This document shows, in pieces, positions 34,653 through 42,704 of a stretch of 64,000 nucleotides of DNA. The notes below the pieces were generated by a model. It was not told the origin of the DNA and did no database searches. It was given only the letters and a program-made list of their open reading frames with translations. The position numbers and the translations under genes are program-made. Each line of letters starts with the position of its first letter. Within the stretch, counting starts at the first letter, position 1. This DNA is from Vibrio chagasii (GTDB lineage: Bacteria; Pseudomonadota; Gammaproteobacteria; Enterobacterales; Vibrionaceae): positions 372,001 through 436,000 of the forward strand of contig NZ_AP025466.1 of the NCBI RefSeq assembly GCF_024347355.1, written 5' to 3'.

Positions 34653-35705
34653 GGCTTTGTTGCGTAAATCGATGGAACCAAATCAAGAAGCTACGATCTG
34701 ATCAGCTACACCTTTTAATCGTCGTAGCCTCATGCCTAAACCTCGTTACAAAACAACTAACTGGAAGCAGTACAATCAAGCCTTAACCAATCGTGGTTCT
34801 CTGACCTTTTGGATTGATGAGGAAGCGATAGCCGAGTGGAAGCAAAACAAACAAGGCAAGCGTGGTAGACCTCGCCGGTTCAGCGACTTAGCCATTACTA
34901 CTGCACTGATGGTGAAACGCGTGTTCTCTATGCCATTGAGAGCGCTGCAAGGATTTCTTGACTCCGTATTTAAGCTGGCTAACATCCCGCTTGTTTGCCC
35001 ACACTACACCTGTATAAGCCGCCGAGCTAAGGAAGTTGAGGTTTCATTTAAACCCAAAACCAGAGGAGCAATACAACATCTGGCAATTGATGCCACTGGC
35101 CTCAAGGTTTATGGCGAAGGTGAATGGAAGGTCAAAAAGCATGGTACTGATGGGAAGCGCAGAGTCTGGCGTAAGCTACATTTAGCCGTTGATACTAGCA
35201 GTCACGAAATAGTCGCAGCAGAGCTGAGTTTATCTAACGTTACCGATGGCGAAGTGCTTCCCAACCTACTTAAGCAGACACGTCGTAAAATCATTGAGGT
35301 ATCAGGTGATGGTGCTTATGACACAAGACATTGCCATGATGCAATACGTATAAAGCGAGCGGTTCCGCTAATCCCGCCACGCGAAGGGGCTGCCTTCTGG
35401 GAGCAAGGACACCCTCGCAATTTAGCAGTTGGTTGTCAGAAGCTTTAGGGCTCCAACAATAAGTGGAAAAAGCGGTATGGCTATCACAAGCGGTCGCTAT
35501 CAGAGACAGCAATGTATCGATTGAAACAGTTGCTAGGTGGGAAATTAAGCCTGAGAAACTACAACGCTCAAGTTGGCGAGACTTACGCTATGATCAAAGC
35601 GCTGAATAAGCTTACAGGGTTAGGTATGCCTGAAACTCAGTATATTGTTTAAGAGTCAAGCACATAGGACAGGCATGTCTTCGCTCTGAATTATGCAACA
35701 AAGCC
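34653..35705 (+). mobile_element. IS5-family (IS903-type) insertion sequence
   Basis: 1053 bp with terminal inverted repeats ggctttgttgc / gcaacaaagcc (left longer arm ggctttgttgcgtaaatcg). Length and ends are typical for IS903-group elements. The transposase carries a nonsense codon. No 9-bp target duplication is seen, suggesting rearrangement after insertion. Confidence 0.88.
34732..35652 (+). pseudogene. IS903-type transposase with internal amber codon
   Basis: The reading frame runs from MPKPRYKTTNWKQYNQAL through the DDE residues in LAIDATGLKV, SGDGAYDT and, after an in-frame TAG at 35446-35448, into KWKKRYGYHKRSLSETAMYRLKQLLGG with the final Glu. In relatives the codon at the stop position is Tyr (QKLYGSN), so TAT/TAC to TAG is the likely change. 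Full length would be about 306 residues. The element is presumably immobile unless helped in trans. Confidence 0.9.
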
Positions 35706-35729
35706 ACTAAAAATGGTTTACAACATTAG

Positions 35730-35762
35730 TAACCCGGTTTACCATTATTGTAAACCAGGTTA
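35730..35762 (+). promoter_or_regulatory. Probable MarR operator upstream of the SRPBCC-MarR-EVE genes
   Basis: taacccggtttac and gtaaaccaggtta form a 13-bp inverted repeat (12 matches) with a 7-bp spacer, 20 bp before the first start codon. A partial extra half-site ggtttac is at 35715. Size and position fit autoregulation by the MarR protein encoded two genes down. Confidence 0.65.
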
Positions 35763-35781
35763 CTATTGAGATGAATTTATT

Positions 35782-36201
35782 GTGTGGATAAAAACAACAA
35801 GCTTGATCGTTAACGGATTAAGTGCGGATAAAGTTTGGAAAGTGTGGACTGATGTCAACCAATGGCATACCTGGCAAGATGATATTGATTACGCAAAACT
35901 TGAAGGCGAATTTAAAACAGGGGCTGTATTTAAATTTAAGCCTAGAGGAGGACCAAAGATCAACATAGAGCTAATAGAAGTCAAAGAGAACTCAATGTTC
36001 ACTGACTTGACTAAGTTCCCTCTTGCAAGAATGTATGATTCTCACGAACTAGTAGAACACGGTAATCAATTGGAAATAAGATCAACACTAAAAATCGAAG
36101 GTCCACTATCTTGGTTATGGAAGAAACTGGTTGCTGAAAATGTAGCAAGTGGAGTGGATAAGCAATTAGCTCGATTGGTTGAGAGGAGTCAAAATGTCTA
36201 A
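35782..36201 (+). CDS. SRPBCC-family (START/Bet v1-like) protein
   Basis: 139 residues beginning at a GTG (MWIKTTSLIVNG); no in-frame ATG is closer. It has the polyketide cyclase/SRPBCC pattern: ADKVWKVWTDVNQWHTWQDDIDYAKLEGEF, a beta sheet with GAVFKFKPRGGPKI, and a long C-terminal helix (SWLWKKLVAENVASGVDKQLARLVE). Such proteins bind hydrophobic ligands in a helix-grip cavity. It overlaps the marR gene by 8 bp, so the two are translated together and share the operator upstream. Confidence 0.82.
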   Translation: MWIKTTSLIVNGLSADKVWKVWTDVNQWHTWQDDIDYAKLEGEFKTGAVFKFKPRGGPKINIELIEVKENSMFTDLTKFPLARMYDSHELVEHGNQLEIRSTLKIEGPLSWLWKKLVAENVASGVDKQLARLVERSQNV

Positions 36202-36655
36202 CTCATCCCCTTTTAAGCATGACGCAGCAGATGACAGTATAGGTTTTTTAATTTGGAAAATGACTACGCTGTGGCAAAGAAAATTGATTTTAGTATTAAA
36301 AAGATTTGGAATTACTCAAACTCAATTTGCCATTCTAGCTTCATTAAAGTGGTTTCAAGATAAAGAAAAATTAGCTACTCAAACTAATTTAGTTGAGCAC
36401 ACCAAGATTGATAAAATGACACTATCGAAAGCAATTCGAAAGCTAGAGTTGAATGGTTTAGTCGAACGTTCCTCCTCAGTCCTTGATGCTCGAAATACTA
36501 ATGTTCAATTAACAACTGAAGGAGAAAGTTTAATCGTTAAAGCTATCTTTGCTGTTGAAAATACTGATGACGATTTTTTTTCTTGCTTAACCGAGAGTCA
36601 ACTTAAACACTATAAATCCCTGACATCATTACTAATAAAAAGTAATACTTTATAA
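36194..36655 (+). CDS. MarR-family transcriptional regulator
   Basis: 153 residues from MSNSSPFKHDAADDSIG, with gagg 9 bp upstream. Winged helix domain: TQTNLVEHTKIDKMTLSKAIRKLELNGLVERSSSVLDARNTNVQLTTEGE contains the recognition helix and the wing with the Asp-x-Arg pair conserved in MarR proteins. Expected to be a dimeric repressor released by a small aromatic or oxidising ligand; the SRPBCC partner may bind or process that ligand (inference). Confidence 0.9.
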   Translation: MSNSSPFKHDAADDSIGFLIWKMTTLWQRKLILVLKRFGITQTQFAILASLKWFQDKEKLATQTNLVEHTKIDKMTLSKAIRKLELNGLVERSSSVLDARNTNVQLTTEGESLIVKAIFAVENTDDDFFSCLTESQLKHYKSLTSLLIKSNTL

Positions 36656-36693
36656 AATAGCAGATCATATAAAAACATTGTAAAGGAGGTACC

Positions 36694-37200
36694 TTGAAGA
36701 AATTTTGGTGTGGTGTTGTTTCTCGTGAGCACATTAAGTTAGGGGTAACTGGAGGGTTTTGCCAAGTATGCCATGGTAAATCGGCCCCTTTGAATAGAAT
36801 GTCAGTTGGTGACGGGATCGTTTTTTACTCACCCACGCTTGAATTCAAGGGTAAGGAAAAATGCCAGAAGTTTACAGCCATTGGTCAAGTTACAGGAGAA
36901 GGTAGCTATAAGTTTCAAATGGCGCCAAACTTCGTTCCATACCGCAGAGATATTACATATATAAATGGCAAGGAAATAGCAATTCATCCAATACTCGATC
37001 AGTTAGAATTTACCGCTGGCAATAGAAACTGGGGTTTTAAATTAAGGTCTGGTCACTTTGAGCTATCGCAGTACGATTTCCTTACTATAGGGCAGAGAAT
37101 GTTGGGCCTTTCTACATTGACTGAGGTCTTTAACTTGTATGGTGGGACAGCATCAAATATTCCACATCAGGGTGAATTATGGAATGATCTAAACCTGTAA
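36694..37200 (+). CDS. EVE-domain protein (UPF0310)
   Basis: 168 residues with a TTG start at 36694, 6 bp after an excellent aaggaggt site. KFWCGVVSREHIKLGVTGGFCQVCHGKSAPLNRMSVGDGIVFYSP is the full N-terminus of UPF0310 EVE proteins, which read modified bases in nucleic acids through a pocket related to YTH/ASCH folds. EVE proteins often accompany restriction or RNA-modification systems; here it is the third gene of a MarR-controlled unit. Confidence 0.9.
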   Translation: MKKFWCGVVSREHIKLGVTGGFCQVCHGKSAPLNRMSVGDGIVFYSPTLEFKGKEKCQKFTAIGQVTGEGSYKFQMAPNFVPYRRDITYINGKEIAIHPILDQLEFTAGNRNWGFKLRSGHFELSQYDFLTIGQRMLGLSTLTEVFNLYGGTASNIPHQGELWNDLNL

Positions 37201-37427
37201 ATCTAGACACCGAGCAAAGAGACAAATGATACAAAAACTCTCAAAAATCGGTGTTCATTACTCCTATCATATAAACACGATCCAGTTACTTCCTATAAAG
37301 CCTTTGAGTAATTCATAGGAAGCAATTGGTGTAATCATTTGAGTTTTCGTGAGTACAGGTGTCAGATTAGTTAGATTAGAGCTAATTTTACTTATCCATA
37401 AGTCTAAATTTTCAACGAAAAAACAAT

Positions 37428-37455
37428 GAGGCACTTTCTACTTAGCAAGTGCCTC
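37428..37455 (-). terminator. Minus-strand terminator hairpin
   Basis: Perfect 9-bp stem with a 10-nt loop; on the minus strand it is followed shortly by a run of six T. No intact minus-strand gene lies upstream of it. Confidence 0.55.
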
Positions 37456-37710
37456 AGATAGAAATCCAGCCGAACAAGATCTTCAATAAAACCTTCGACA
37501 TATTTTCCTAAATTAGCAAATAACGAACCACTAAAGATTTGAGCAGTATTCAGTTGATTCCTAATATTGAGAGTACGGGCCGCGCCTATACTAACGTCGA
37601 TGACGTTCAAACATGAACACTGAACAAATGTATTGCTTTTTTAAATCATCTATTTTAGTTTGAAAAAATGACGCTAATAATTACTTCCATTCAAATTCTA
37701 TGTTGTTGCT

Positions 37711-37727
37711 GTAAATACCTCATTTAC
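37711..37727 (+). promoter_or_regulatory. Inverted repeat in the cysS promoter region
   Basis: gtaaat and atttac separated by 5 bp, just upstream of a -10-like tattat (37746). A possible operator or part of the promoter of the second cysS gene. Confidence 0.35.
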
Positions 37728-37776
37728 GGCCGCTATAGTGTACCTATTATATAGCAAACCTATCGCTCTCTTTCCT

Positions 37777-37809
37777 AGGCCGTTGATGTTTTCATCCACG
37801 GCCTTTTTG
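37777..37809 (+). terminator. Leader terminator (attenuator) in front of cysS
   Basis: aggccgt-t-gatg / catc-c-acggcct forms an 11-bp interrupted stem with a tttt loop, followed by TTTTT and ending 20 bp before the cysS start codon. Placement between a promoter-like region and the gene suggests transcription attenuation. No cysteine-codon leader peptide or T-box specifier is evident. Confidence 0.7.
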
Positions 37810-37829
37810 TATTTATAAGGATATGATTT

Positions 37830-39203
37830 ATGAACCAACCTACACTTCAGCTCTTTAATACCCTTGATAGAGCACTTAGCCCGTTTTATACGATTAAACC
37901 TCGTGAGGTTGGCCTCTATGCGTGTGGCCCAACTGTTTATGACTATGCACATGTCGGTAACCTGCGTACCTATTTGTTCGTAGACCTTCTAAAACGCGTA
38001 CTACAGCTCAATGGATATCATGTTAATCATGTCATGAACATCACCGATGTTGGGCATCTAGTGTCTGATGGTGATACTGGAGAAGACAAAATGGAGAAAG
38101 GCGCACGTAAACAAGCTAAATCAGCTTGGGATATTGCTACATATTTTGAAAAGGCATTTTTTACTGATCTCGAAAGGCTCAACATTCTCAAGCCTTCTAT
38201 CACTTGCCGAGCAACCGACCATATTCAAGAACAAATTTCGTTTATTCAGTCACTCGAAGTTAAAGGCTATACCTATCGAACCAGCGATGGTATTTATTTT
38301 GATACAGACAAACTCCCCGACTACGGCAAGCTTGCTCGATTAGATAAGGAAGGTTTAGAAGCTGGCATTCGCGTTGATATGGCGGAGAAAAAGCATCCGA
38401 CAGATTTTGCACTTTGGAAATTCACTGGCGAACAGAAAAGACAAATGGAATGGACAAGCCCGTGGGGAAATGGCTTCCCAGGGTGGCATATTGAATGTTC
38501 AGCGATGGCAGAAAAGTACTTGGGAGAGACCTTCGATATACATATCGGTGGTGAGGATCACATCCCTGTCCACCACACCAATGAAATTGCGCAATGCCAA
38601 GCGAAAAACGGACACGTACAAGCAAACTTTTGGCTGCATGGTTACTTCTTAAATATGAACAATGAGAAAATATCTAAGTCGGGTTCTACACTGCGTTTAA
38701 AAAGCCTAATCGACAAAGGTTATGACCCTCTAGCTTATCGCTATTTAACCCTAACCAGTCACTATCGTAGCCAGCTCAGCTTTACTTGGGAAGGGTTGAA
38801 TGGCGCACAAAAGGCACTGCGTAGATTAAGAAAAAAAATCACTGGTATGCCTGACGGTGGTCGCGTTGACAACCAGTTCAAAGCTGAATTTCTTGCACAT
38901 ATCAGCCGTGATTTGAACATGCCACAAGCACTCGCTTTACTATGGGAGGTCACCGATAGCTCCATAGAGCCTGCCAATAAAAAAGCGACACTACTTTATT
39001 TTGATCAAGTATTTGGCCTTGATCTTGAAAAAGTTGAACAGGTCACCATTCCGAAGGAAGTTCAGCAGCTCGCTGAACAACGTCAATGCATGAAACAACA
39101 GGGGCGATTTGATGAGGCAGATACAATCCGAGAGCAAATTCGCGCCTTGGGGTATCAAGTCAACGACAGTGCTAAACACTCAAGCGTAACCAAGTTACTT
39201 TGA
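37830..39203 (+). CDS. cysS: Second (divergent) cysteinyl-tRNA synthetase
   Basis: 457 residues, full length for CysRS. HIGH-type motif HVGN (41-44), KMSKS-type motif KISKS (280-284), zinc ligands Cys32, Cys223 ([10 protein letters not shown]), His248 and Glu252 (HHTNEIAQ), and a C-terminal helical anticodon-binding part. All catalytic features are kept, so it should charge tRNA-Cys. It differs markedly from the usual gammaproteobacterial enzyme ([30 protein letters not shown]), which suggests horizontal origin. Plus-strand orientation, its own promoter region, attenuator and terminator set it apart from the cassettes. It may serve as a resistant spare copy. Confidence 0.93.
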   Translation: MNQPTLQLFNTLDRALSPFYTIKPREVGLYACGPTVYDYAHVGNLRTYLFVDLLKRVLQLNGYHVNHVMNITDVGHLVSDGDTGEDKMEKGARKQAKSAWDIATYFEKAFFTDLERLNILKPSITCRATDHIQEQISFIQSLEVKGYTYRTSDGIYFDTDKLPDYGKLARLDKEGLEAGIRVDMAEKKHPTDFALWKFTGEQKRQMEWTSPWGNGFPGWHIECSAMAEKYLGETFDIHIGGEDHIPVHHTNEIAQCQAKNGHVQANFWLHGYFLNMNNEKISKSGSTLRLKSLIDKGYDPLAYRYLTLTSHYRSQLSFTWEGLNGAQKALRRLRKKITGMPDGGRVDNQFKAEFLAHISRDLNMPQALALLWEVTDSSIEPANKKATLLYFDQVFGLDLEKVEQVTIPKEVQQLAEQRQCMKQQGRFDEADTIREQIRALGYQVNDSAKHSSVTKLL

Positions 39204-39223
39204 TCAGTTAAAATTACCCGTCT

Positions 39224-39263
39224 AACCGAATAAGAGGCCATCAATAGCCTCTTATTCTCGGTT
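39224..39263 (+). terminator. Terminator after cysS
   Basis: aaccga-a-taagaggc pairs with gcctctta-ttc-tcggtt around an 8-nt loop, 20 bp after the stop. Confidence 0.75.
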
Positions 39264-39277
39264 AAGTCGAGTTTGAG

Positions 39278-39368
39278 GTGCCAAGTTAGTGACGGAGTAC
39301 CAGGCCATTGCCTATCACCAGGCGTCTATGCTAAGTGTTGCGATTATCTTCAACGCTTTGTTATATGC
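39278..39368 (-). repeat. Degenerate attC site
   Basis: The right end cttcaacgctttgttatatgc is standard, with GTTA just before the stop of the next minus-strand gene. The left arm (ccaagttagtgacggag) is diverged, so the left boundary is approximate. Confidence 0.5.
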
Positions 39369-39373
39369 ATAGC

Positions 39374-40045
39374 CTATTCAACACTGAATACATAGCCCGG
39401 GTACTCATCATTAAGTGTTTCCACCACTTCCAACCACGCACTTTTATCGAGTAATTTGGGGGAAAGAGCTTCAGGAGCTAAAGACCAACTTTTTAGATTA
39501 AAACCCCAAGACACCGCGCCAACTGGATAGAATACCCCTTCTACTTCAGATAGCCCAAACAACTTTCCATTCCAAGTTAAAGTGATATGGGGAGCCGAAG
39601 TCCAACCTGGATTATCTCGAAAAACCTTACCCAAACTATAAAATGGGTAACTACTGTCACGCTTCTCTTGGCTACCAACATCAACAAAAACCCAATTGGG
39701 ACCAAAGTTTCCCAAGGACGCATGTTTACCTGAAAACTGCGCGCCGCTCGATGTTTCCACAATATGTAGCCAGTGTGTCACTTTTGAGGACGAAACCTCA
39801 ATGGCTGGAAACTTTGATGCAAAGCAATGAGAATTACCTGATTCGACAAAACGAACATCAAAAGCATCCTCTCGATCCCACAGTTCAATACTGTAATTCT
39901 TTATCGTAGAGTCATTCAGACACTCACCATAGCTGCCATTTTCAATATTGGTTGAGAAAGCAGAGTTCCGATAAACGCCAAACGACAAGTAGGCACCAAC
40001 AACAACGATCAGTAAAAATAACGAACCAAAAATATATTTTTTCAT
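39374..40045 (-). CDS. Membrane-anchored cassette protein of unknown function
   Basis: 223 residues from MKKYIFGSLFLLIVVVGAYLSFGVY, one N-terminal membrane helix (about 5-24) that serves as an anchor or uncleaved signal. The remaining 195 residues are probably periplasmic, with two cysteines (about 43 and 74) and Trp-rich strands near the end (GWTSAPHITLTWNGKLFGLSEVEGVF). No family recognised. attC arm at its 3' end. Confidence 0.6.
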   Translation of the reverse strand: MKKYIFGSLFLLIVVVGAYLSFGVYRNSAFSTNIENGSYGECLNDSTIKNYSIELWDREDAFDVRFVESGNSHCFASKFPAIEVSSSKVTHWLHIVETSSGAQFSGKHASLGNFGPNWVFVDVGSQEKRDSSYPFYSLGKVFRDNPGWTSAPHITLTWNGKLFGLSEVEGVFYPVGAVSWGFNLKSWSLAPEALSPKLLDKSAWLEVVETLNDEYPGYVFSVE

Positions 40046-40172
40046 ACCTTTTAAGCTTGCCTCCCCCTATAGCTTACGACGCCTAATTCTTATAAGTTCC
40101 CTCATCACTTCGATAAAACCCTTGAGAGGAAAATACGAAGTGCGACACCTCTGAACATCAAAACAGTAACTC

Positions 40173-40430
40173 TAAACTCTGTTGGTGTTGTTCTAGCAGC
40201 GCTGACGTTCAAGTACCGCGCTGCTGCCCTGCTCCCTTAATCGAGCGTATTCCAATATCTCTTCGAGTGGCATGGCCGTTTCTTTTAGTCGAATGACAAA
40301 CTCAAGCCACTTTACGTCTTTCGCGCTATACACTCGGTGCCCACTGCTATTACGCTGAACATTATTAAGCAAACCGATTTTTTCATAGTATCTAAACGTA
40401 TAAGCCGACAAACCCACCAAGCCAGAAACT
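40173..40430 (-). pseudogene. Truncated duplicate of the merR gene at 6366
   Basis: Codons for VGLSAYTFRYYEKIGLLNNVQRNSSGHRVY through RLREQGSSAVLERQ match the MerR protein at 6366-6722 almost residue for residue, but both the first few codons and the coiled-coil end are missing or shifted (a 1-bp difference near 40200 breaks the frame). It sits between attC arms inside the array. Confidence 0.85.
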
Positions 40431-40443
40431 ATCATCCAAGACG

Positions 40444-40526
40444 CGTAACGCTAAAAACACAAAACCCAACGATAGCATGCTGCCGTTGGGCTCTACTCTT
40501 AAGTGCGGGTTATAACGCTTTGTTAC
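40444..40526 (-). repeat. attC remnant
   Basis: aacacaaaacccaacgatag ... cgttgggctctactcttaag and then gctttgttac: core and right arm of an attC, with the left arm replaced by the merR fragment. Confidence 0.6.
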
Positions 40527-40843
40527 TTAACTGTGATACCAAAATCGCTCCATTGAGCCCTGCGCTTGGTGGTAAAAATACAAGAAACACCGCCCACGGT
40601 ATGAGTAATTGGAGCTTCAAAATCACAAAACAGTGAGATATACAAAATTGGTAGCTGTTCGTTACCAAATGAATTTGGTGTCCACATGGCTACATCACCA
40701 TCTTTACATTTAGCATTCGCTTCATCACCATTGGCAAAATGACAGATCTTGTCTTGCTTTAAATCACTTAGCCCAAATGCAGCCGAAGAGTTGAATGATG
40801 TTACTGACAAAGCAAAAGTAAGTGCTAATAGAACTTTTTTCAT
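40523..40843 (-). CDS. Small secreted cassette protein
   Basis: 106 residues with a signal peptide (MKKVLLALTFALSVTSFNSSAAFG, cleavage near 22). The mature 80 residues contain four cysteines (ICHFANG, AKCKDGD, LFCDFEA, VSCIFTT) that could form two disulfides, consistent with a stable periplasmic or exported mini-protein. No family recognised. The stop lies in the GTTA box of the attC remnant. Confidence 0.65.
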   Translation of the reverse strand: MKKVLLALTFALSVTSFNSSAAFGLSDLKQDKICHFANGDEANAKCKDGDVAMWTPNSFGNEQLPILYISLFCDFEAPITHTVGGVSCIFTTKRRAQWSDFGITVK

Positions 40844-40945
40844 AATAAGGTTGCCCGTAGTTTGATATATACGAGTAACCTTAACATGATGATAAACATA
40901 TACTTAGCCAGATTATGCAACCTATGACACAAGCCGCAAATTGCG

Positions 40946-41073
40946 TTACTCATGCCTTGTTGAGGAGTGGGTAACGCAATATCGAAGCCAGAGCAAACTA
41001 CCTTAAACAACAAAAGCAACGCGTGGTAAAAATGCCATGCGTTGGGAATCGTTCTTAACCTGTTTGTATAGCG
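40946..41073 (-). repeat. attC site
   Basis: ttactcatgccttgttgagg ... cttaacctgtttgtatagcg, with core aaaaatgccatgcgttgggaatc. Left box changed from aacgcc to catgcc. Confidence 0.75.
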
Positions 41074-41075
41074 AA

Positions 41076-41987
41076 TCATACTGGCTTCGCATCTGGAACA
41101 TCGTATATATGATCCGTGATTTCACTAATCAGTCGATGGTCAAGGAGAACCTGAAGAATGACTTTGACTGTTTTTTCGCATGGTATAATTTTGTCATTTT
41201 CAAAGTTAAGCCCCCAATTTCTTTTACTGTTTACTGAAATAAGGTTTTTGATAAAGTTAGCTTGTTTATAAACCCCTTTCTCTTCAATGATAGCCATGCG
41301 ACGTAATTGAATAGAATTAGAGCCTACGTACTCAACGATTGATGAAACATCAGAAAACAATGAACTAAAGCCAGGATTTTTTTGAAGTGTATCAAAAGCC
41401 TGAACATATTCTTCCTTGTGCTTCATTGATGATTCGAAGCCTTTTTTGTTAGCAATAAACGCAGTATCGTTAACCACATAGAAATCAAAATTTTTCTCAA
41501 TGGAAAAAGCATTGTTCTCAACACCTTTAAGCTCACCATTTTTGAACACCATATTGACGAATTTTTTAGGATAAGATGTTTTCCAAGTTGATGTTGACCT
41601 TTTAACAGCGTAAACCACCACATCATCTTTTATAAACTTTACAACGTAACCTTTAGCACCAACTAGATCGCTAACGCTTTTAACACGATGTTCAACTTCT
41701 GGTAAGTCAACCTGTGACTTAAGCAATGTGAAGTCTGTACTATCAAAAGCGATCGTTAAACAGCTATTTTCATTTGTTTGCGATATGTATGTGTAAGGAG
41801 AATGCTCAGTAATTCTGTTTATTTCAGCACAAATAAAAGCTTTTAAGTCTATATTTAACTCTGTTTCTGTTTGTACAAATTTAGTTCTAAATTTTTCTTT
41901 AGTAGTACTTTCTTTAAATACCCATAAGTATGTATCAGCATTTGCGAAGTCAAATGCTTTAAGCGTATTAAAATCAACCATTATCAT
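41076..41987 (-). CDS. kwaB: Kiwa antiphage defence protein KwaB (DUF4868)
   Basis: 303 residues (ATG at 41987, or MVDF two codons later). The protein has the DUF4868 layout of KwaB: a central region with RVKSVSDLVGAKGYVVKFIKDDVVVYAVKRS, FIANKKGFESSMKHKEEYVQ, and the C-terminal RNWGLNFENDKIIPCEKTVKVILQVLLDHRLISEITDHIYDV. KwaB is the cytosolic partner that acts with membrane protein KwaA on phage infection. It overlaps kwaA by 14 bp, indicating translational coupling. The pair forms one integron cassette between attC sites at 40946 and 42577. Confidence 0.8.
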   Translation of the reverse strand: MIMVDFNTLKAFDFANADTYLWVFKESTTKEKFRTKFVQTETELNIDLKAFICAEINRITEHSPYTYISQTNENSCLTIAFDSTDFTLLKSQVDLPEVEHRVKSVSDLVGAKGYVVKFIKDDVVVYAVKRSTSTWKTSYPKKFVNMVFKNGELKGVENNAFSIEKNFDFYVVNDTAFIANKKGFESSMKHKEEYVQAFDTLQKNPGFSSLFSDVSSIVEYVGSNSIQLRRMAIIEEKGVYKQANFIKNLISVNSKRNWGLNFENDKIIPCEKTVKVILQVLLDHRLISEITDHIYDVPDAKPV

Positions 41988-42561
41988 TTACCTGACCAAT
42001 GTAAAACTCTTGAACCTTTTGGATTCTGTATTCACCTGGGGACAAATCCCCTTTAATCAAAAACCTGACGTCTCGCTCTTGACCATTAAAGTCCACTTTA
42101 GCTTCATAAATTTTCCAGCCAAACATTAACAAGAGAGGATTCATTATTATCTGTCCAGACTTATACGTAATAGCAAACATCCATAGTAAGAACACCGCAA
42201 AACCAAGTAGCTTTTCAGGTGTGTCATAACTAATTCCCATAAATGAGACAACGTAAGGGAAAACATAATTAATTATGTCGTTTGGAATTCCTTTTGATGA
42301 CTTAACCTTAACTGGGAAGGGATAAGTAATCTTAGCCAACGTTAAGTTTGAAAAAAATACAGATAACGTAGTAATGACAATAAAGGCAATAGCAATGCAC
42401 ATATTTGTAAATGGGGTAAAGTCGCAATTACTTATATCATCAAACTTGCAAATAGGACGACTCCACCAAGAGAACGGAATATCTTGGACGGCCAAGATCA
42501 ACGCTAGTGGTAAGTATGAACCAATAAAAACTGTAAATGCTGCAATTAAGTTAAATTGCAT
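41974..42561 (-). CDS. kwaA: Kiwa antiphage defence membrane protein KwaA
   Basis: 195 residues with four membrane helices (about 5-26, 53-73, 97-114 and 117-134) and a C-terminal cytosolic beta-rich tail (WKIYEAKVDFNGQERDVRFLIKG). Helix spacing, size and direct coupling to a DUF4868 gene fit KwaA, which sits in the inner membrane, senses infection-related membrane change and recruits KwaB. First gene of the cassette, with its start 15 bp from an attC. Confidence 0.78.
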   Translation of the reverse strand: MQFNLIAAFTVFIGSYLPLALILAVQDIPFSWWSRPICKFDDISNCDFTPFTNMCIAIAFIVITTLSVFFSNLTLAKITYPFPVKVKSSKGIPNDIINYVFPYVVSFMGISYDTPEKLLGFAVFLLWMFAITYKSGQIIMNPLLLMFGWKIYEAKVDFNGQERDVRFLIKGDLSPGEYRIQKVQEFYIGQVNDNG

Positions 42562-42576
42562 AACCTCTCCTTTCGC

Positions 42577-42704
42577 CTAACATCCTGTTAGGGGGTGAAC
42601 AACGCAATATAAAAGCCGCCCGCATACCACCGTAAACACAAAACCCAACGATGGAATGAAAAATGCCATGCGTTGGGAATCACTCTTAAATGCTTTGTTA
42701 TGTA
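42577..42704 (-). repeat. attC site
   Basis: ctaacatcctgttaggggg ... aatgctttgttatgtac, core aaaaatgccatgcgttggg. GTTA overlaps the stop of the next gene. Its core is 38/40 identical to the remnant at 6836. Confidence 0.88.

Larger units (their letters stand above)
37201..37829. other. Region without a supported gene, with regulatory hairpins
   Basis: About 630 bp. It holds a 9-bp stem gaggcactt/aagtgcctc (37428-37455) that would act as a terminator on the minus strand (T run in that direction), and the cysS leader at its right end. A 68-codon minus-strand frame (37404-37610) runs through the hairpin and is not convincing, although it could be a gene remnant. Confidence 0.5.

Noticed and set aside
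37404..37610. 68-codon minus-strand frame upstream of cysS
   Set aside because: The frame runs through a strong hairpin with a T run on the same strand and has no family resemblance.
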